Source: Pseudovibrio denitrificans JCM 12308
GTDB lineage: Bacteria > Pseudomonadota > Alphaproteobacteria > Rhizobiales > Stappiaceae
DNA length: 64,000 nt
Assembly: GCF_001310815.1 (NCBI RefSeq)
Contig: NZ_BAZK01000001.1
Location: forward strand, 248,001 to 312,000
Reading direction: 5' to 3'
Shown here: piece by piece, positions 9,333-19,672 of the stretch
Position numbering within the stretch: position 1 is the first letter of the stretch
How the letters are laid out: each line of letters begins with the position of its first letter
Translations under genes and position numbers: made by a program
Notes under the pieces: model-generated
The model's database searches: none
What the model was told of the DNA's origin: nothing
The model's input: only the letters and a program-made list of their open reading frames with translations

Positions 9333-10526
9333 ATGCACAGTTCTGAGTTACCACGTCATTGTTCTGCTTTTGCGTTCTTCCTTGCTCTCTTTTTAAGCTG
9401 CTTCTTCGCAGTCGCAGCTTCAGCTCAGATCAATACAGACAATCCTGTTGCCAAGGCATTTTTGCAAAACCTGCAGGATCGCGGCCTGACGCTCACACAT
9501 GTAGGGTCGGTCACGGTTGATAACGACGTGCTCTCAATTGGCGGTATTGAAGGCTACCCGACTGCGGATAAAACAACGCGTTTTAAGATCGGTGATCTTG
9601 GTCTTGCTCAGGCATCACTGGAAAGTGACGGCCGGATTTTTGTTGGCGCGTTTGCAGCCTCGAACTTTGAGATTGATGAAACAGATTTCAAGTTCTCAGC
9701 AGATAGGATTGCGATTACGGATCTGTATCTGCCTAACGAAGATGATTTGAAAAATCCGGCATCAGATCTCCCCACTTCGCTTTATTCCACTGCCGAAGTC
9801 ATGGGCTTGCTGTTTGAGGACCGCTCCAGCGGTCAATCCATGCCCATTGAGCGGGTAACGATTGACTTTGACATCAACAATGGTGGTTTTCCGATTATCG
9901 CAAGCATTCAGGTTGCAAATATCGCGCTGAACCGAACAATGTTCGCCCCTCCCCAACAGCAGCTTCTTGATGAGTTGGGATTGCCGCAAGTGAATGCAGA
10001 CATAGATTTTGAAGGCGAATGGAACGGCGATACAGGCGAAGTGAACATTCCCAGCGCAGCCATTGTTTTGCACGATCTCTTTTCTGTGCAGCTGTCTATT
10101 CAGCTAGAAGGCCTCACTGATACCGTCGTTGAACAAATCGCTCAATTGGCGACTAAAGACAACGTTATTGCATTGGATCTGCTACAAAGTGCTGCTGTGG
10201 CAAACTTCGATCTTTCCCTGATTAATGAAGGCGGCCTGGATAAAGTTTTGGAACAGCAGGCACAGCGGCAGGGCCAGTCCAAATCAGCGTATGTCCGCCA
10301 GTTGACTGATCGCGCTGAAAAGCAGTTTAAGAGGATACCGGATCAAGCCAAGCAGCTGGAGTTTACGGAAGCGGTTTATAGCTTTTTGCAAAATCCGCAG
10401 AGTATCACGCTGAGCGCTACCCCTAAGGCACCAATCAGTGTAACACAAATTCTTGGGGTATCTGCAATTTCTCCCGTCTCGATCATTTCTTTGCTTGGCA
10501 TCGCGCTTGAAGCAAATGTAAACTAA
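9333..10526 (+). CDS. Putative secreted/periplasmic protein of unknown function
   Basis: Not recognised. It is about 397 residues from ATG 9333, chosen so that the protein opens with a good signal peptide (AFAFFLALFLSCFFAVAASA, cleavage near ASAQ); the longest frame starts 93 bases earlier. The mature protein is rich in beta-strand-like stretches with few cysteines. Its C-terminal half (from LDELGLPQVNADIDFEG) resembles the C-terminal part of the next gene (LDRLGIERVNLTQDFK), with the same order of segments. The two genes are 37 bases apart and probably co-transcribed. It ends in a hydrophobic stretch (SVTQILGVSAISPVSIISLLGIAL) that could be a membrane-associated or amphipathic helix. Confidence 0.7.
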   Translation: MHSSELPRHCSAFAFFLALFLSCFFAVAASAQINTDNPVAKAFLQNLQDRGLTLTHVGSVTVDNDVLSIGGIEGYPTADKTTRFKIGDLGLAQASLESDGRIFVGAFAASNFEIDETDFKFSADRIAITDLYLPNEDDLKNPASDLPTSLYSTAEVMGLLFEDRSSGQSMPIERVTIDFDINNGGFPIIASIQVANIALNRTMFAPPQQQLLDELGLPQVNADIDFEGEWNGDTGEVNIPSAAIVLHDLFSVQLSIQLEGLTDTVVEQIAQLATKDNVIALDLLQSAAVANFDLSLINEGGLDKVLEQQAQRQGQSKSAYVRQLTDRAEKQFKRIPDQAKQLEFTEAVYSFLQNPQSITLSATPKAPISVTQILGVSAISPVSIISLLGIALEANVN

Positions 10527-10563
10527 CGTGGAACCCTCCTACTGACCATTGAAGGTTTATTTA

Positions 10564-12681
10564 ATGCCTTTCCAAAATTTTAAGCGGCAGGGATTTTTTG
10601 CCGTTTCAATCACTGTATTAGGTTTATCAGCCCAACCTGCCCTTTCCAGCCCAGCATCCGATCTTCTTGACAAGTACAATGCTTGGTTCCTTGCAAACGG
10701 TGCAGAGAAAGCATCTTATGCAAAGGCGGTTGATGACGGATCGAAAACTGAGATCCTGGATCATACAATCGAAGGAATGTTCTCATTTTCGTTCGACGAA
10801 GACAAACCGAAGGCTGGCGTCTACTACATCATAAACACGCCTAAAGCAGTCTATGAAGGCTCATCGCGCGACGGTGAAACATTCAGTTTTGACACGGTCA
10901 CCACTGATACAGTGAACATCGAACTCGGCTTCTTTGACAAAACAGAGAACATCAACAGCGTCGCCGAAGCTCAGGCCTCCAATGATGTCTTTAAAGTCAC
11001 TAGCAGTGCAACAGGCTATGTGGTTTCAGGGTACACTGAAAATTGGATTAACCTGCCCGTTCTAGCCGACGGCATCACAACAGATGAGTTTCAGCAACTG
11101 CTCGTAGCGGCAACCCGTATTTCTTATGATCGCGGTAGCATTGCAGCGGCAACTGCAGATTTTGTTGTTGCTGACGCGGTTACTGGAACGTACTCAATCA
11201 AGAACGGTGTTTTTTCCAAAGCGAAAGACGGCGTAATCGCGTTAAACACCTTTGAGAAAGTCGCCTACTCTTCAACTACATCAGTTGTTACAGACGGTCG
11301 TGATGTTTCGACGATATCTGAAACTGTCTACAATGACTTTGAAATCAAAAATCAAGACGTACGACCTTTGCTCGCATTGTTAGGTGCTGGCGACGCCCCG
11401 TCTGACCTGTTGGTTGGTGAGTACAGTGTTGGCAGTTTCACAAGCTCAATGAAGACAGAGGGCGGACCAGCATCTGCCCCATTTGGCGTCATGGAATCCA
11501 GCGGAGGCGCCTCTGTCACCAAAGATGTGCGCATGTCTGGAGGAGATGCCGGCAAGCTATGGCAGGCATTTAACAATCTCACGAGCCAACCAGAAAGCGA
11601 AGAAGCTGTAGAGCAGCTATTTGGTCTTCTTGATGCTCTTGGCTCTTTCTCTGTTGCCTACTCAGACATGAATGATATGGCTGTCAAGGTTTGGGATCCA
11701 ATCCGTGCCCGTAAGAAAGACACCAAGGCACCAAGCTTTGAGTTAGCAATCAAACATCTATCAACCACAGATCTGACAACAAATAGTCTGGGGCAACTAA
11801 AGCTGGAAGGTCTTCACGGCGCCGTCGAAGGCGATGACGCAGTGTTTGATCTGAATGAGTTTGAGATTGCAGATATCGCATGGCCTAGCTTGCGTACAAT
11901 CATTGAAAGCTCTCTTGCCGCAGAAACCGATCCAGCAGAAGCTATGAAGGCGATCCCAACGATTGGTCGCATTTCTCTTGCAGGCCTGAACATGCAAGCA
12001 GACGATCTGCCGACTCCGGTTTCCCTTGATAAGCTCACCATTGAGATGGGTAATCATATCGGCCCTATCCCAACAAGCCTGTCTGAAATCATTGGTGGCC
12101 TGAGCTTTGATGCTGCGCTCCTTCAAGAGCCAATGGTACTAGGTGTGCTTGACCGTCTTGGTATTGAGCGTGTCAATCTCACACAAGACTTCAAAATCGC
12201 TTGGAATGAGAGCACTGAAGATCTCACTCTTGAGAAGTTTGAGTTTGAGCTGGAAAATGGCTTGAAGCTGCGTGCTGACATTCAACTGGGCGGCATTCCG
12301 CGTTCCCTCTTTGAAAAGCCGCATGAAGCAGAAGCTGTGATTGCGCTGGCGACCTTCAAAGGCGCACAGATTGAAGTGATGGATTCACCACTGATCAGTG
12401 AGTTGTTAACGGCACAGGCTGAACAGGCAGGCGTTCCAGCTGAGATGCTGGCATCCATGATGATTGATGGCTCTCTTCAGCAAGCTGGCCCACTGGCTGA
12501 GACTGAGTTTGCACTGGAACTGGCAAATGCTGCAAAGAAATTTGCTGGCAAGCCAACCAACATCCGCGTAACTCTGGCTCCACAGTCTGCAGTCCCACTC
12601 ATGCAGCTGGGTGGTCTTGCTGCTCTGGCACCTCAACAACTGCCTGAACTGCTGGGTGCGACAGTAACTTACACTGAGTAA
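10564..12681 (+). CDS. Putative secreted/periplasmic protein of unknown function, paralogous C-terminus to its upstream neighbour
   Basis: Not recognised. It is about 705 residues from ATG 10564, which has GAAGG eight bases upstream; a TTG fifteen bases earlier is less likely. A signal peptide (FFAVSITVLGLSAQPALS) is followed by a long, acidic, beta-rich region with repeated alternation of short strands, which gives the look of a DUF945-like or AsmA-like periplasmic protein, although I could not confirm either. The last 150 residues align in outline with the end of the preceding gene. A strong terminator follows, so the pair forms a closed two-gene unit. Confidence 0.7.
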   Translation: MPFQNFKRQGFFAVSITVLGLSAQPALSSPASDLLDKYNAWFLANGAEKASYAKAVDDGSKTEILDHTIEGMFSFSFDEDKPKAGVYYIINTPKAVYEGSSRDGETFSFDTVTTDTVNIELGFFDKTENINSVAEAQASNDVFKVTSSATGYVVSGYTENWINLPVLADGITTDEFQQLLVAATRISYDRGSIAAATADFVVADAVTGTYSIKNGVFSKAKDGVIALNTFEKVAYSSTTSVVTDGRDVSTISETVYNDFEIKNQDVRPLLALLGAGDAPSDLLVGEYSVGSFTSSMKTEGGPASAPFGVMESSGGASVTKDVRMSGGDAGKLWQAFNNLTSQPESEEAVEQLFGLLDALGSFSVAYSDMNDMAVKVWDPIRARKKDTKAPSFELAIKHLSTTDLTTNSLGQLKLEGLHGAVEGDDAVFDLNEFEIADIAWPSLRTIIESSLAAETDPAEAMKAIPTIGRISLAGLNMQADDLPTPVSLDKLTIEMGNHIGPIPTSLSEIIGGLSFDAALLQEPMVLGVLDRLGIERVNLTQDFKIAWNESTEDLTLEKFEFELENGLKLRADIQLGGIPRSLFEKPHEAEAVIALATFKGAQIEVMDSPLISELLTAQAEQAGVPAEMLASMMIDGSLQQAGPLAETEFALELANAAKKFAGKPTNIRVTLAPQSAVPLMQLGGLAALAPQQLPELLGATVTYTE

Positions 12682-12700
12682 GTTCATCTGACCTAAAACA

Positions 12701-12740
12701 AGAAAAGCCGCTGTGATTGTGTGATCACAGCGGCTTTTCT
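12701..12740. terminator. Bidirectional rho-independent terminator
   Basis: AGAAAAGCCGCTGTGAT ... ATCACAGCGGCTTTTCT forms a stem of about 17 bp with A/T flanks on both sides. It serves the secreted-protein pair on the plus strand and the ABC exporter on the minus strand. Confidence 0.9.
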
Positions 12741-12789
12741 ATTACCGTTCAAGAGCTCTCTGCTCCGAGCTAAAACTGTAGGAGGAACA

Positions 12790-14594
12790 TCAGGCCTCTG
12801 ATGAATCTTCCTGAGTTTCTTCTTTCGTGTTGGTGAACTGAAGCTCGCACAAATGGCGATAATAGCCATCCATCTCATAGAGCTGATTATGCGTGCCACT
12901 TTCCAGAAGTTTGCCATGTGACAGAACATGGATTGTATCCGCATCGCGCACAGTTGCGAGGCGGTGCGCAATCACCAATGTGGTGCGCCCTTTCATCAGG
13001 CGAGCGAGAGCTGTCTGCACTTTACTCTCAGATTCAGCATCCAGAGCAGACGTAGCCTCATCTAGTAGCAGGATTGGAGCATTAGAAAGCATAGCACGCG
13101 CAATCGCCAAACGTTGGCGCTGACCACCTGAAAGGCGTGTTCCGCCCTCACCTGCCTTGCTGTCATAGCCCTTCTCCATCTTCTCGATGAACTCATGGGC
13201 ATTCGCATTCTTGGCAGCTTCGATGACTTCTTCATCGGTCGCATCAGGCCGACCAATAAGGATGTTCTCTTTAATTGTCCGATCAAACAGGAAGGTATCC
13301 TGCGTAACGATCGCGATGTTGCTGCGCAAGCTCTCCATATTGAAGTCACGGATATCCTGACCGTCGATAAGGATCGCACCATTGTCGATCTCATAGAAGC
13401 GCTCAATCAGTGAGAAGACTGTCGACTTACCAGCTCCAGACGCACCGACAAGCGCTGTCACATCGCCCGCTTTTGCGACCAATTCCAAGCCATTGAGGGC
13501 TTTGGTTTCACCGTAGTCGAACTCAACGTTTTTGAACTCAATGCGGCCTTTAGAGACGACAAGATTTGGCTTATCAGAGCTCTCCTGATTTTCTTCCGGC
13601 ATATCCAGAAGTTCATACATTAAGCGAACACCAACAAGCTGCGTGTTGAGGTTTACCTGAAGGCGAGCAAGACGTTTGATTGGCTCATAAGCCAGCAACA
13701 ACGCTGTGATAAAAGCGAAGAAGGCACCTGGATCCTGACCAAGGGCGATGACGCTATAACCGCCATAGAGTATGATAATCGCAATCGCGATACCACCCAG
13801 AGTTTCCATCAGAGGAGACGTACGAGCCTTCAGCTTTGCGATCTTGTTGGACTGTTGCTCAACGCTGGATACCGCCCCTTCCATCGCATTATGCATGTTG
13901 CCTTCGTAATTGAAGGATTTCACAACACGGATGCCCAGAGCCATTTCCTTGACGAGCGAGAGGATAAGTGTCTGAGATACAAACTGGCTCTTTGCAATCT
14001 TCTTTACGCGCCGGACAAGCTTCGACACCGCATAAACCGCAGGCGGCATGATCATCATAGAGATCAGCGACAAAAGTGGGTTCTGCCAGATCATGACCCC
14101 GACAAGGCCAATCACAGACATGACATCACGGCCTGCAGACAGGACAATCAGGTCCATCACGCCACGTGCAGCGCCTGTATTGTGGCTGAAGCGGGTTGCC
14201 AGATCACCGAAAGTGGTGTGGTCAAAATATTTGACACCCAGACGGGTCACCTTCTCGAACATATCTCGCTGGAGTTTAGCAACGATAGAGTTCCCGATCT
14301 TACTCAGAACGACTGTTTGACCGTAGGTTGCCAGACCCTTGGTGAGGAAGATGGTCATCACCGCACCAGAAATCATATAGACCATAGTGATGTTGCGATC
14401 GATGAAGACCTGATTGATCACATTCTTCATGATAGCTGCGCTGCCTGCACCTGCGGCGGCGGCTACCAGCATGAAGGCGAATGCGATCATGTATTGGAAC
14501 TTGTACTGCCCGAAGTTTTCACGGAGAAGGCGGCGGATGAGGCTGGGAGCGCCTCATCGTCCGCAAACAGCTTTTTGCTTATGGCGTCGAACAC
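12790..14594 (-). CDS. ABC exporter, fused permease-ATPase (MsbA/lipid-drug type; frameshift near N-terminus)
   Basis: A half-transporter of about 600 residues that should act as a homodimer in the inner membrane. Six transmembrane helices fill the first 320 residues. The ATPase carries Walker A GASGAGKST, Q-loop IVTQDTFLFD, signature LSGGQRQRLAIARAML, Walker B ILLLDEATSALD and switch H in VIAHRLATV. The N-terminus begins at GTG 14592-14594 with GAGGG upstream (VFDAISKKLFADDEA) and joins after a one-base loss near 14550 to SLIRRLLRENFGQYKFQYMIAFAF. The sequence resembles MsbA-like lipid A flippases, but the cargo is not determined. It has its own terminator downstream. Confidence 0.85.
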
Positions 14595-14658
14595 CTAAAA
14601 CCCTCAGCTTTTCCAGCGAAATTAAGCATAGCTGCTTAATTTGCTACCGGTAGAAGAT

Positions 14659-14692
14659 GAAAAGGCGACCGTAGATCTACGACCGCCCTTTC
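14659..14692 (-). terminator. Terminator of aspS
   Basis: On the minus strand GGGCGGTCGTAGA / TCTACGGTCGCC forms a long near-perfect stem followed by TTTTC. It separates aspS from the ABC exporter gene. Confidence 0.75.
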
Positions 14693-14749
14693 ATGAGATT
14701 TATAACATTATGACGAGCTTCGCCATACCTGCTTTTCTGCCAGCGGCTC

Positions 14750-16532
14750 TTATGCTTCTGGCAGGTTCAGGCGGATGTGAAGATCGCGCAGCTGAGCTGG
14801 GAACACATCACCTGGAGCCCCCATCATCAAGTCCTGTGCCTGCTGGTTCATTGGGAACAGGGTCACTTCACGCAGGTTCTTTGCGCCAACCAGCAACATA
14901 ACGATACGGTCAACACCAGCCGCCATACCGCCGTGTGGAGGAGCGCCGTACTGGAACGCGCGGTACATGCCGCCGAACTTTTCTTCCAGCAGCTTTCGTC
15001 GTAACCAGCAATCTCGAAGGCTTTCTTCATGACTTCGACCTGGTGGTTACGGATCGCGCCGGAGCCAATTTCGTAACCATTACAAACGACGTCGTACTGG
15101 TAGGCGTTCAGTTCAAGCGGCTCAACGTTGGTAAGGCCGTCCATACCGCCTTCTGGCATGGAGAATGGGTTGTGGCAGAAGTCAACTTTCTTGTTTTCTT
15201 CGTCCCATTCGTACATTGGGAAGTCCACGATCCAGCAAAGTGCGAACTGATCTTCGTCGATCAGGTTCAGCTCTTCAGCGGCGCGGGTACGTGCCTTACC
15301 AGCAAAGTCAGCGAACTTCTTAGGGTCGCCAGCTGCGAAGAACACTGCATCGCCTTCGTCAAGGCCAAGCTGTGTGCGGACAGCTTCGGTACGCTCAGCG
15401 CCGATGTTTTTCGCAATTGGGCCTGCGCCTGCGATTGTGTCTTCTTCTTTGCGGAAGAAAATGTAGCCGAGGCCTGGCTGACCTTCGCTCTGTGCCCATG
15501 AGTTCATGCGGTCACAGAATGCACGGGAGCCGCCCTTAGGAGCTGGAATTGCCCAAACCTGAACCTTTGGATCGCTCTCGATCATGCGTGCGAAGACTTT
15601 GAAGCCGGAGCCAGCAAAGTGTTCGGTTACTTCCTGCATTTCGATCGGGTTACGCAGGTCAGGCTTGTCGGAGCCGTACTTGCGGATCGCTTCAGCGTAA
15701 GGAATGCGCGGGAATTCTTTGGTAACTGGCTTACCTTCGGAGAATTCTTCAAACACACCGCGGATCACTGGTTCCATGGTCTGCAGCACGTCTTCCTGAG
15801 TTACGAAGCTCATTTCCACGTCGAGCTGGTAGAACTCACCCGGCAGGCGGTCAGCGCGTGGATCTTCGTCGCGGAAACATGGCGCGATCTGGAAGTACTT
15901 GTCGAAGCCAGACATCATAAGCAGCTGTTTGAACTGCTGTGGTGCCTGTGGCAGTGCGTAGAACTTGCTGGGTGAATACGAGATGGCACCAGGAAGTCGC
16001 GTGCACCTTCTGGGGAAGACGCGGTCAGGATTGGTGTCTGGAACTCGTTGAATTCCGCATCATTCATGCGCTTACGCATGGAGTTGATGATCTTGGTGCG
16101 CTTCATCAGGTTTGCGTGCAGGGTGTCGCGGCGCAGGTCTAGGAAGCGGTATTTCAGGCGGATGTCTTCCGGATATTCCAGTTCGCCGAAGACTGGCAGA
16201 GGCAGCTCCTGAGAGTCGCCGAGAACTTCCATATCGCGGATAAAGATTTCGATTTCCCCGGTGCCGAGGTTTTCGTTGATGGTTTCGTCAGAACGTTTCT
16301 TCACGTCGCCATCGATGCGAATGCACCATTCGGAGCGGACGGTTTCAGCCAGCTTGAAGGCTGCGGAGTCCGGATCAACAACACACTGCGTAATGCCGTA
16401 GTGGTCACGCAGGTCGATGAACAGCAGGCCGCCGTGATCGCGTACACGGTGTACCCAGCCAGAAAGGCGAGTGGTTTCACCTACATTGTTTGCCCGCAGC
16501 TCTCCGCAGGTATGGCTTCGATAACGATGCAT
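14750..16532 (-). CDS. aspS: Aspartyl-tRNA synthetase (two frameshifts)
   Basis: A class II synthetase that charges tRNA-Asp (in many alphaproteobacteria also tRNA-Asn). The joined length is about 594 residues, normal for the bacterial type with the GAD insertion. The anticodon-binding OB fold opens with [19 protein letters not shown] and includes [21 protein letters not shown]. The class II core has [20 protein letters not shown] (motif 2) and [17 protein letters not shown] (motif 3). ATG at 16530-16532 is preferred over the longer frame. The frame breaks near 15968 (one G lost in [12 protein letters not shown]) and near 14995 (one A lost in [11 protein letters not shown]). Both look like homopolymer undercalls; the enzyme is essential. 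Confidence 0.95.
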
Positions 16533-16829
16533 AGCGTCCTCAGTGGTATTCAAGTGAATCATAAAATTCAGAAACTGGTTGACCCATTCAAAAGGTCATC
16601 CGGCTGGAAAAGACATGTCAGCACCCTAAAGTCAAGTAAGTGAGTGACTTTGGCGCTGTTTCTTGCAGACATTTCCCGAGTTTCCTCTACCTACGTGGTT
16701 TTCGCGAGGCTTTGACTGCGACCCTTTGGTCGCCAGAGAGCAAAAATCGACATTTACAACCACTTGATGAGAAAACGAGAAAGTTAGATAGGGACAAGCA
16801 CCTTCGCTTGCGCTATAGACTTTGTCACC

Positions 16830-18047
16830 ATGAAGATGATCACAACTACAGAAGAGCTTGCGCAAGCGTGTGCCAAGCTTGCTAATTCAGATTTCGTAAC
16901 AGTTGATACCGAGTTTTTGCGGGAAACCACCTTCTGGCCAAAACTCTGCGTGATCCAAATCGCCAATCCAGATCACGCTGTGTTGGTTGATGCGCTGGCT
17001 GAAGATCTGGATCTTGAACCTTTTTTTGCATTGATGCGCAATACGGACATCGTGAAGGTGTTCCATGCAGCACGGCAAGATATTGAAATAATCTACCATC
17101 TGGGCGGTTTTGTGCCCTCACCTTTGTTCGACAGCCAGGTTGCCGCCATGGTTTGTGGTTTCGGAGATTCCGTTTCCTACGACCAGCTGGTGTCCAAAGT
17201 GACGGGTGAGCGGATTGATAAATCCTCTCGATTTACCGACTGGTCCCGCCGTCCTTTGACCAACAAGCAGCTTGCTTATGCTTTGGCTGACGTGACCCAC
17301 CTGCGCGAAGTCTATCTGTTCCTGAAAAAGCAGTTGGAGCAGAAAGGCCGCAGCCATTGGGTAGAAGATGAGATGGCAACCCTGTCTTCCATCGACACCT
17401 ATCGCAGTGATCCGGCAAAGGCGTGGCAGCGCATGAAACTGCGTGTTCGCAAGCCGCGTGACCTTGCTGTGTTGAAAGAGCTGGCCTTCTGGCGTGAGCA
17501 GGAAGCGCAAAAGCGCGATATTCCGCGCAACCGCGTCATCAAGGACGATGCGATTTTTGAGGTCTCTACGCAAAAGCCTCAAACTTCAGAAGCCCTTGGC
17601 CATCTGCGCACCATTCCACGCGGTTTTGAGCGCTCTCGCCATGCGGAAGAGATCCTCAATGCTGTGAAGCGCGCTATGGCCATTGCAGAAGAAGATCTGC
17701 CTGAAGTTCCAAAGGGCCGCCCTTCTCCGGATGGTGCATCTGCAGCCGTTGATCTGCTCAAAGTGCTTTTGAAGATGAAGAGCGAAAGCTTTGGTGTTGC
17801 GCCAAAGGTGATTGCGACCGTGGATGATCTGGACAAGATTGCTTCCCATGATGAAGCAGATGTACAGGCTCTTTCCGGCTGGCGCAGAGAACTCTTTGGT
17901 GAAGATGCCCTTCGCCTGAAGAAGGGTGAAATCGGCCTTGCCTTTAATGGTCGTCAGGTTGTCATCTGCGAGCAAGGCGAGCCGGTTGAGCGCGTTGAAA
18001 ACAGCTCCCGCCGTCGTGGTAGCCGTAACGGAAAAGCAAAATCCTGA
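16830..18047 (+). CDS. rnd: Ribonuclease D
   Basis: A 405-residue 3'-5' exoribonuclease that trims tRNA and other small RNA ends. The DEDD exonuclease domain fills the first 170 residues: VDTEFLRETTFWPKLCVIQIA (Exo I, Asp and Glu), VFHAARQDIEII (Exo II, Asp) and QLAYALADVTHL (Exo III, Tyr and Asp). An HRDC region follows. The C-terminal tail is basic. The gene is divergent from aspS and convergent with ppx, with a shared terminator between; this rnd-aspS pairing is common in alphaproteobacteria. Confidence 0.93.
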   Translation: MKMITTTEELAQACAKLANSDFVTVDTEFLRETTFWPKLCVIQIANPDHAVLVDALAEDLDLEPFFALMRNTDIVKVFHAARQDIEIIYHLGGFVPSPLFDSQVAAMVCGFGDSVSYDQLVSKVTGERIDKSSRFTDWSRRPLTNKQLAYALADVTHLREVYLFLKKQLEQKGRSHWVEDEMATLSSIDTYRSDPAKAWQRMKLRVRKPRDLAVLKELAFWREQEAQKRDIPRNRVIKDDAIFEVSTQKPQTSEALGHLRTIPRGFERSRHAEEILNAVKRAMAIAEEDLPEVPKGRPSPDGASAAVDLLKVLLKMKSESFGVAPKVIATVDDLDKIASHDEADVQALSGWRRELFGEDALRLKKGEIGLAFNGRQVVICEQGEPVERVENSSRRRGSRNGKAKS

Positions 18048-18088
18048 TCTGAGATTTTGAATCCGCCTTTCAATATAAGCTACTGATA

Positions 18089-18130
18089 AATAAGAAAAGC
18101 CCCGGCAAGATTTGTCGGGGCTTTCTTATT
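18089..18130. terminator. Bidirectional terminator, rnd / ppx
   Basis: AATAAGAAAAGCCCCG ... CGGGGCTTTCTTATT forms a long stem with AT flanks between two convergent genes. Confidence 0.9.
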
Positions 18131-18149
18131 TGCATCTATGCTGGATGGC

Positions 18150-19672
18150 TTAAAGCACTCTGACTTCAGCTTCCAGATCCATCACTCTTCCGAGCTGGTT
18201 CAGGCGTTTGGTCAGGCGGTCGCCCTGCATGTCTGCAAGTTCTGCTGGCAGTGCCAGGACGAGCTTGCCATTGACCAGAGACAGCTTGCTCTTAAGCAGC
18301 ACGCCTTTCATGGAAGCGCTGATCAAAGCGGCCACACGCAAAGTCGCGCCAAGAATGCGCGCCAGCTTCATCAGGCGTGGGTTGCTCAAGCTACGGATTG
18401 CAGGAGACAGAGCATCATCCATCAGGCCTTCATAGCGATAGAACACAGTGAGTGCCAAATAGGCCCTGCCCGCGTGATCGATGCCGACAAAGCCGCCGTT
18501 GGAAATAATGTTCAGTGACTGCTGACCACGATAGTCCGGGTGTGCCCGCCAGCCAATATCTGTGAGCTGACACGCTGATATGCGCAGGCGGCGTTCGCCC
18601 TCACTCTCATCAACACCAGCAACACGCATGGCTTGCTCACTCCACTCAACCACTTCGGCTGAATAGGAAGGATCACGAGCCCGCAGAACGCCGAGCTCGT
18701 GCGCTGCGGTGATCAGTGGATCCTGCTTCTTGCCTTCTTCATCAAGCTGATCATAGAGATAGCCTTCACGTACGCCGAGTGCAGAGAAGACGACCTGATC
18801 GGCCTGACAGTGCAGCAGTGTCTGACGCATCACAGTTGCACCGTAAGGCAGAAGTGCCCGACGCGCCTTGGAGATCACCTGAATGCTTGGCTCATTGCTC
18901 AGGTCATCGCGCATGAGCTGCTCACAGAAGTCAATCATAACTTCTGCAGGCACGGTATAATCATGCATCACGTGCAGCGGATAGCCCTGTTGGTACAGAT
19001 GCAAGCGACCCAATGAACGCCAGGTACCGCCAATTGCATAGAAGTTGCGGTCTTTGGCTTTGCCAACCAATCGGCTTTCTCCAGCTCTTCGCGGGCGATT
19101 TCATTAGCGAGTGCAAGGTCTTTTTCAGAAGACTCCTGCAGGCGAATGCCGCCAAGCGGGAATGTGCGGCCATCACCAATACCATGAGCACTGATGTCAA
19201 CCAGTTCCAGAGATCCGCCGCCCAGATCGCCAACAAGACCATCTGCACGCCAAAAGCCGGAGTAAACGCCCATGGCAGAGTAGAATGCTTCGTCGCGGCC
19301 AGACAGGATCTGCACCTTGGCACGGCAGATGTTTTCTACTTTTGCAATGAAGTCAGCGCCGTTCTCGGCTTCACGAGCAGCTGCGGTTGCCAGTATGTGC
19401 AGTTTGATGACACCGACATGATCGCAGACACGACGGAACCGCACCAATGCACGCAGTGCAGTGGCTACATTTTCTTCTCCCAAGCGGCCTGTGGCACCTA
19501 CGCCGCGCCCCAGTCCTGCAAGGATTTTTTCATTGAACAACGCTGTCGGGTTACGCGCCAGTCTTTCATAAATTACAAGACGGACAGAGTTGGAACCAAT
19601 ATCAATGATTGCTATTGGTCCGGGTTCTGTAAATCGTCCTCGAGGCTCATCACTCGTCGAGATATCTGTCAC
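18150..19672 (-). CDS. ppx: Exopolyphosphatase Ppx/GppA (frameshifted)
   Basis: A sugar-kinase/Hsp70-fold phosphatase of about 507 residues that removes phosphates from polyphosphate (and possibly pppGpp). The N-terminal domain has the phosphate-1 loop [17 protein letters not shown] and the phosphate-2 loop [13 protein letters not shown]. The frame breaks near 19063; the downstream frame continues [25 protein letters not shown] and HVMHDY, typical of the second domain and of the HD-like C-terminal region. It starts 23 bases inside the end of ppk, so the two opposing polyphosphate enzymes are translationally coupled in one operon. Confidence 0.9.

Noticed and set aside
13855..14598. 247-codon plus-strand frame inside the ABC exporter gene
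   Set aside because: Histidine- and cysteine-rich shadow of the minus-strand gene, with no ribosome-binding site or family pattern.
14935..15501. 188-codon plus-strand frame inside aspS
   Set aside because: Antisense shadow of a highly conserved coding region.
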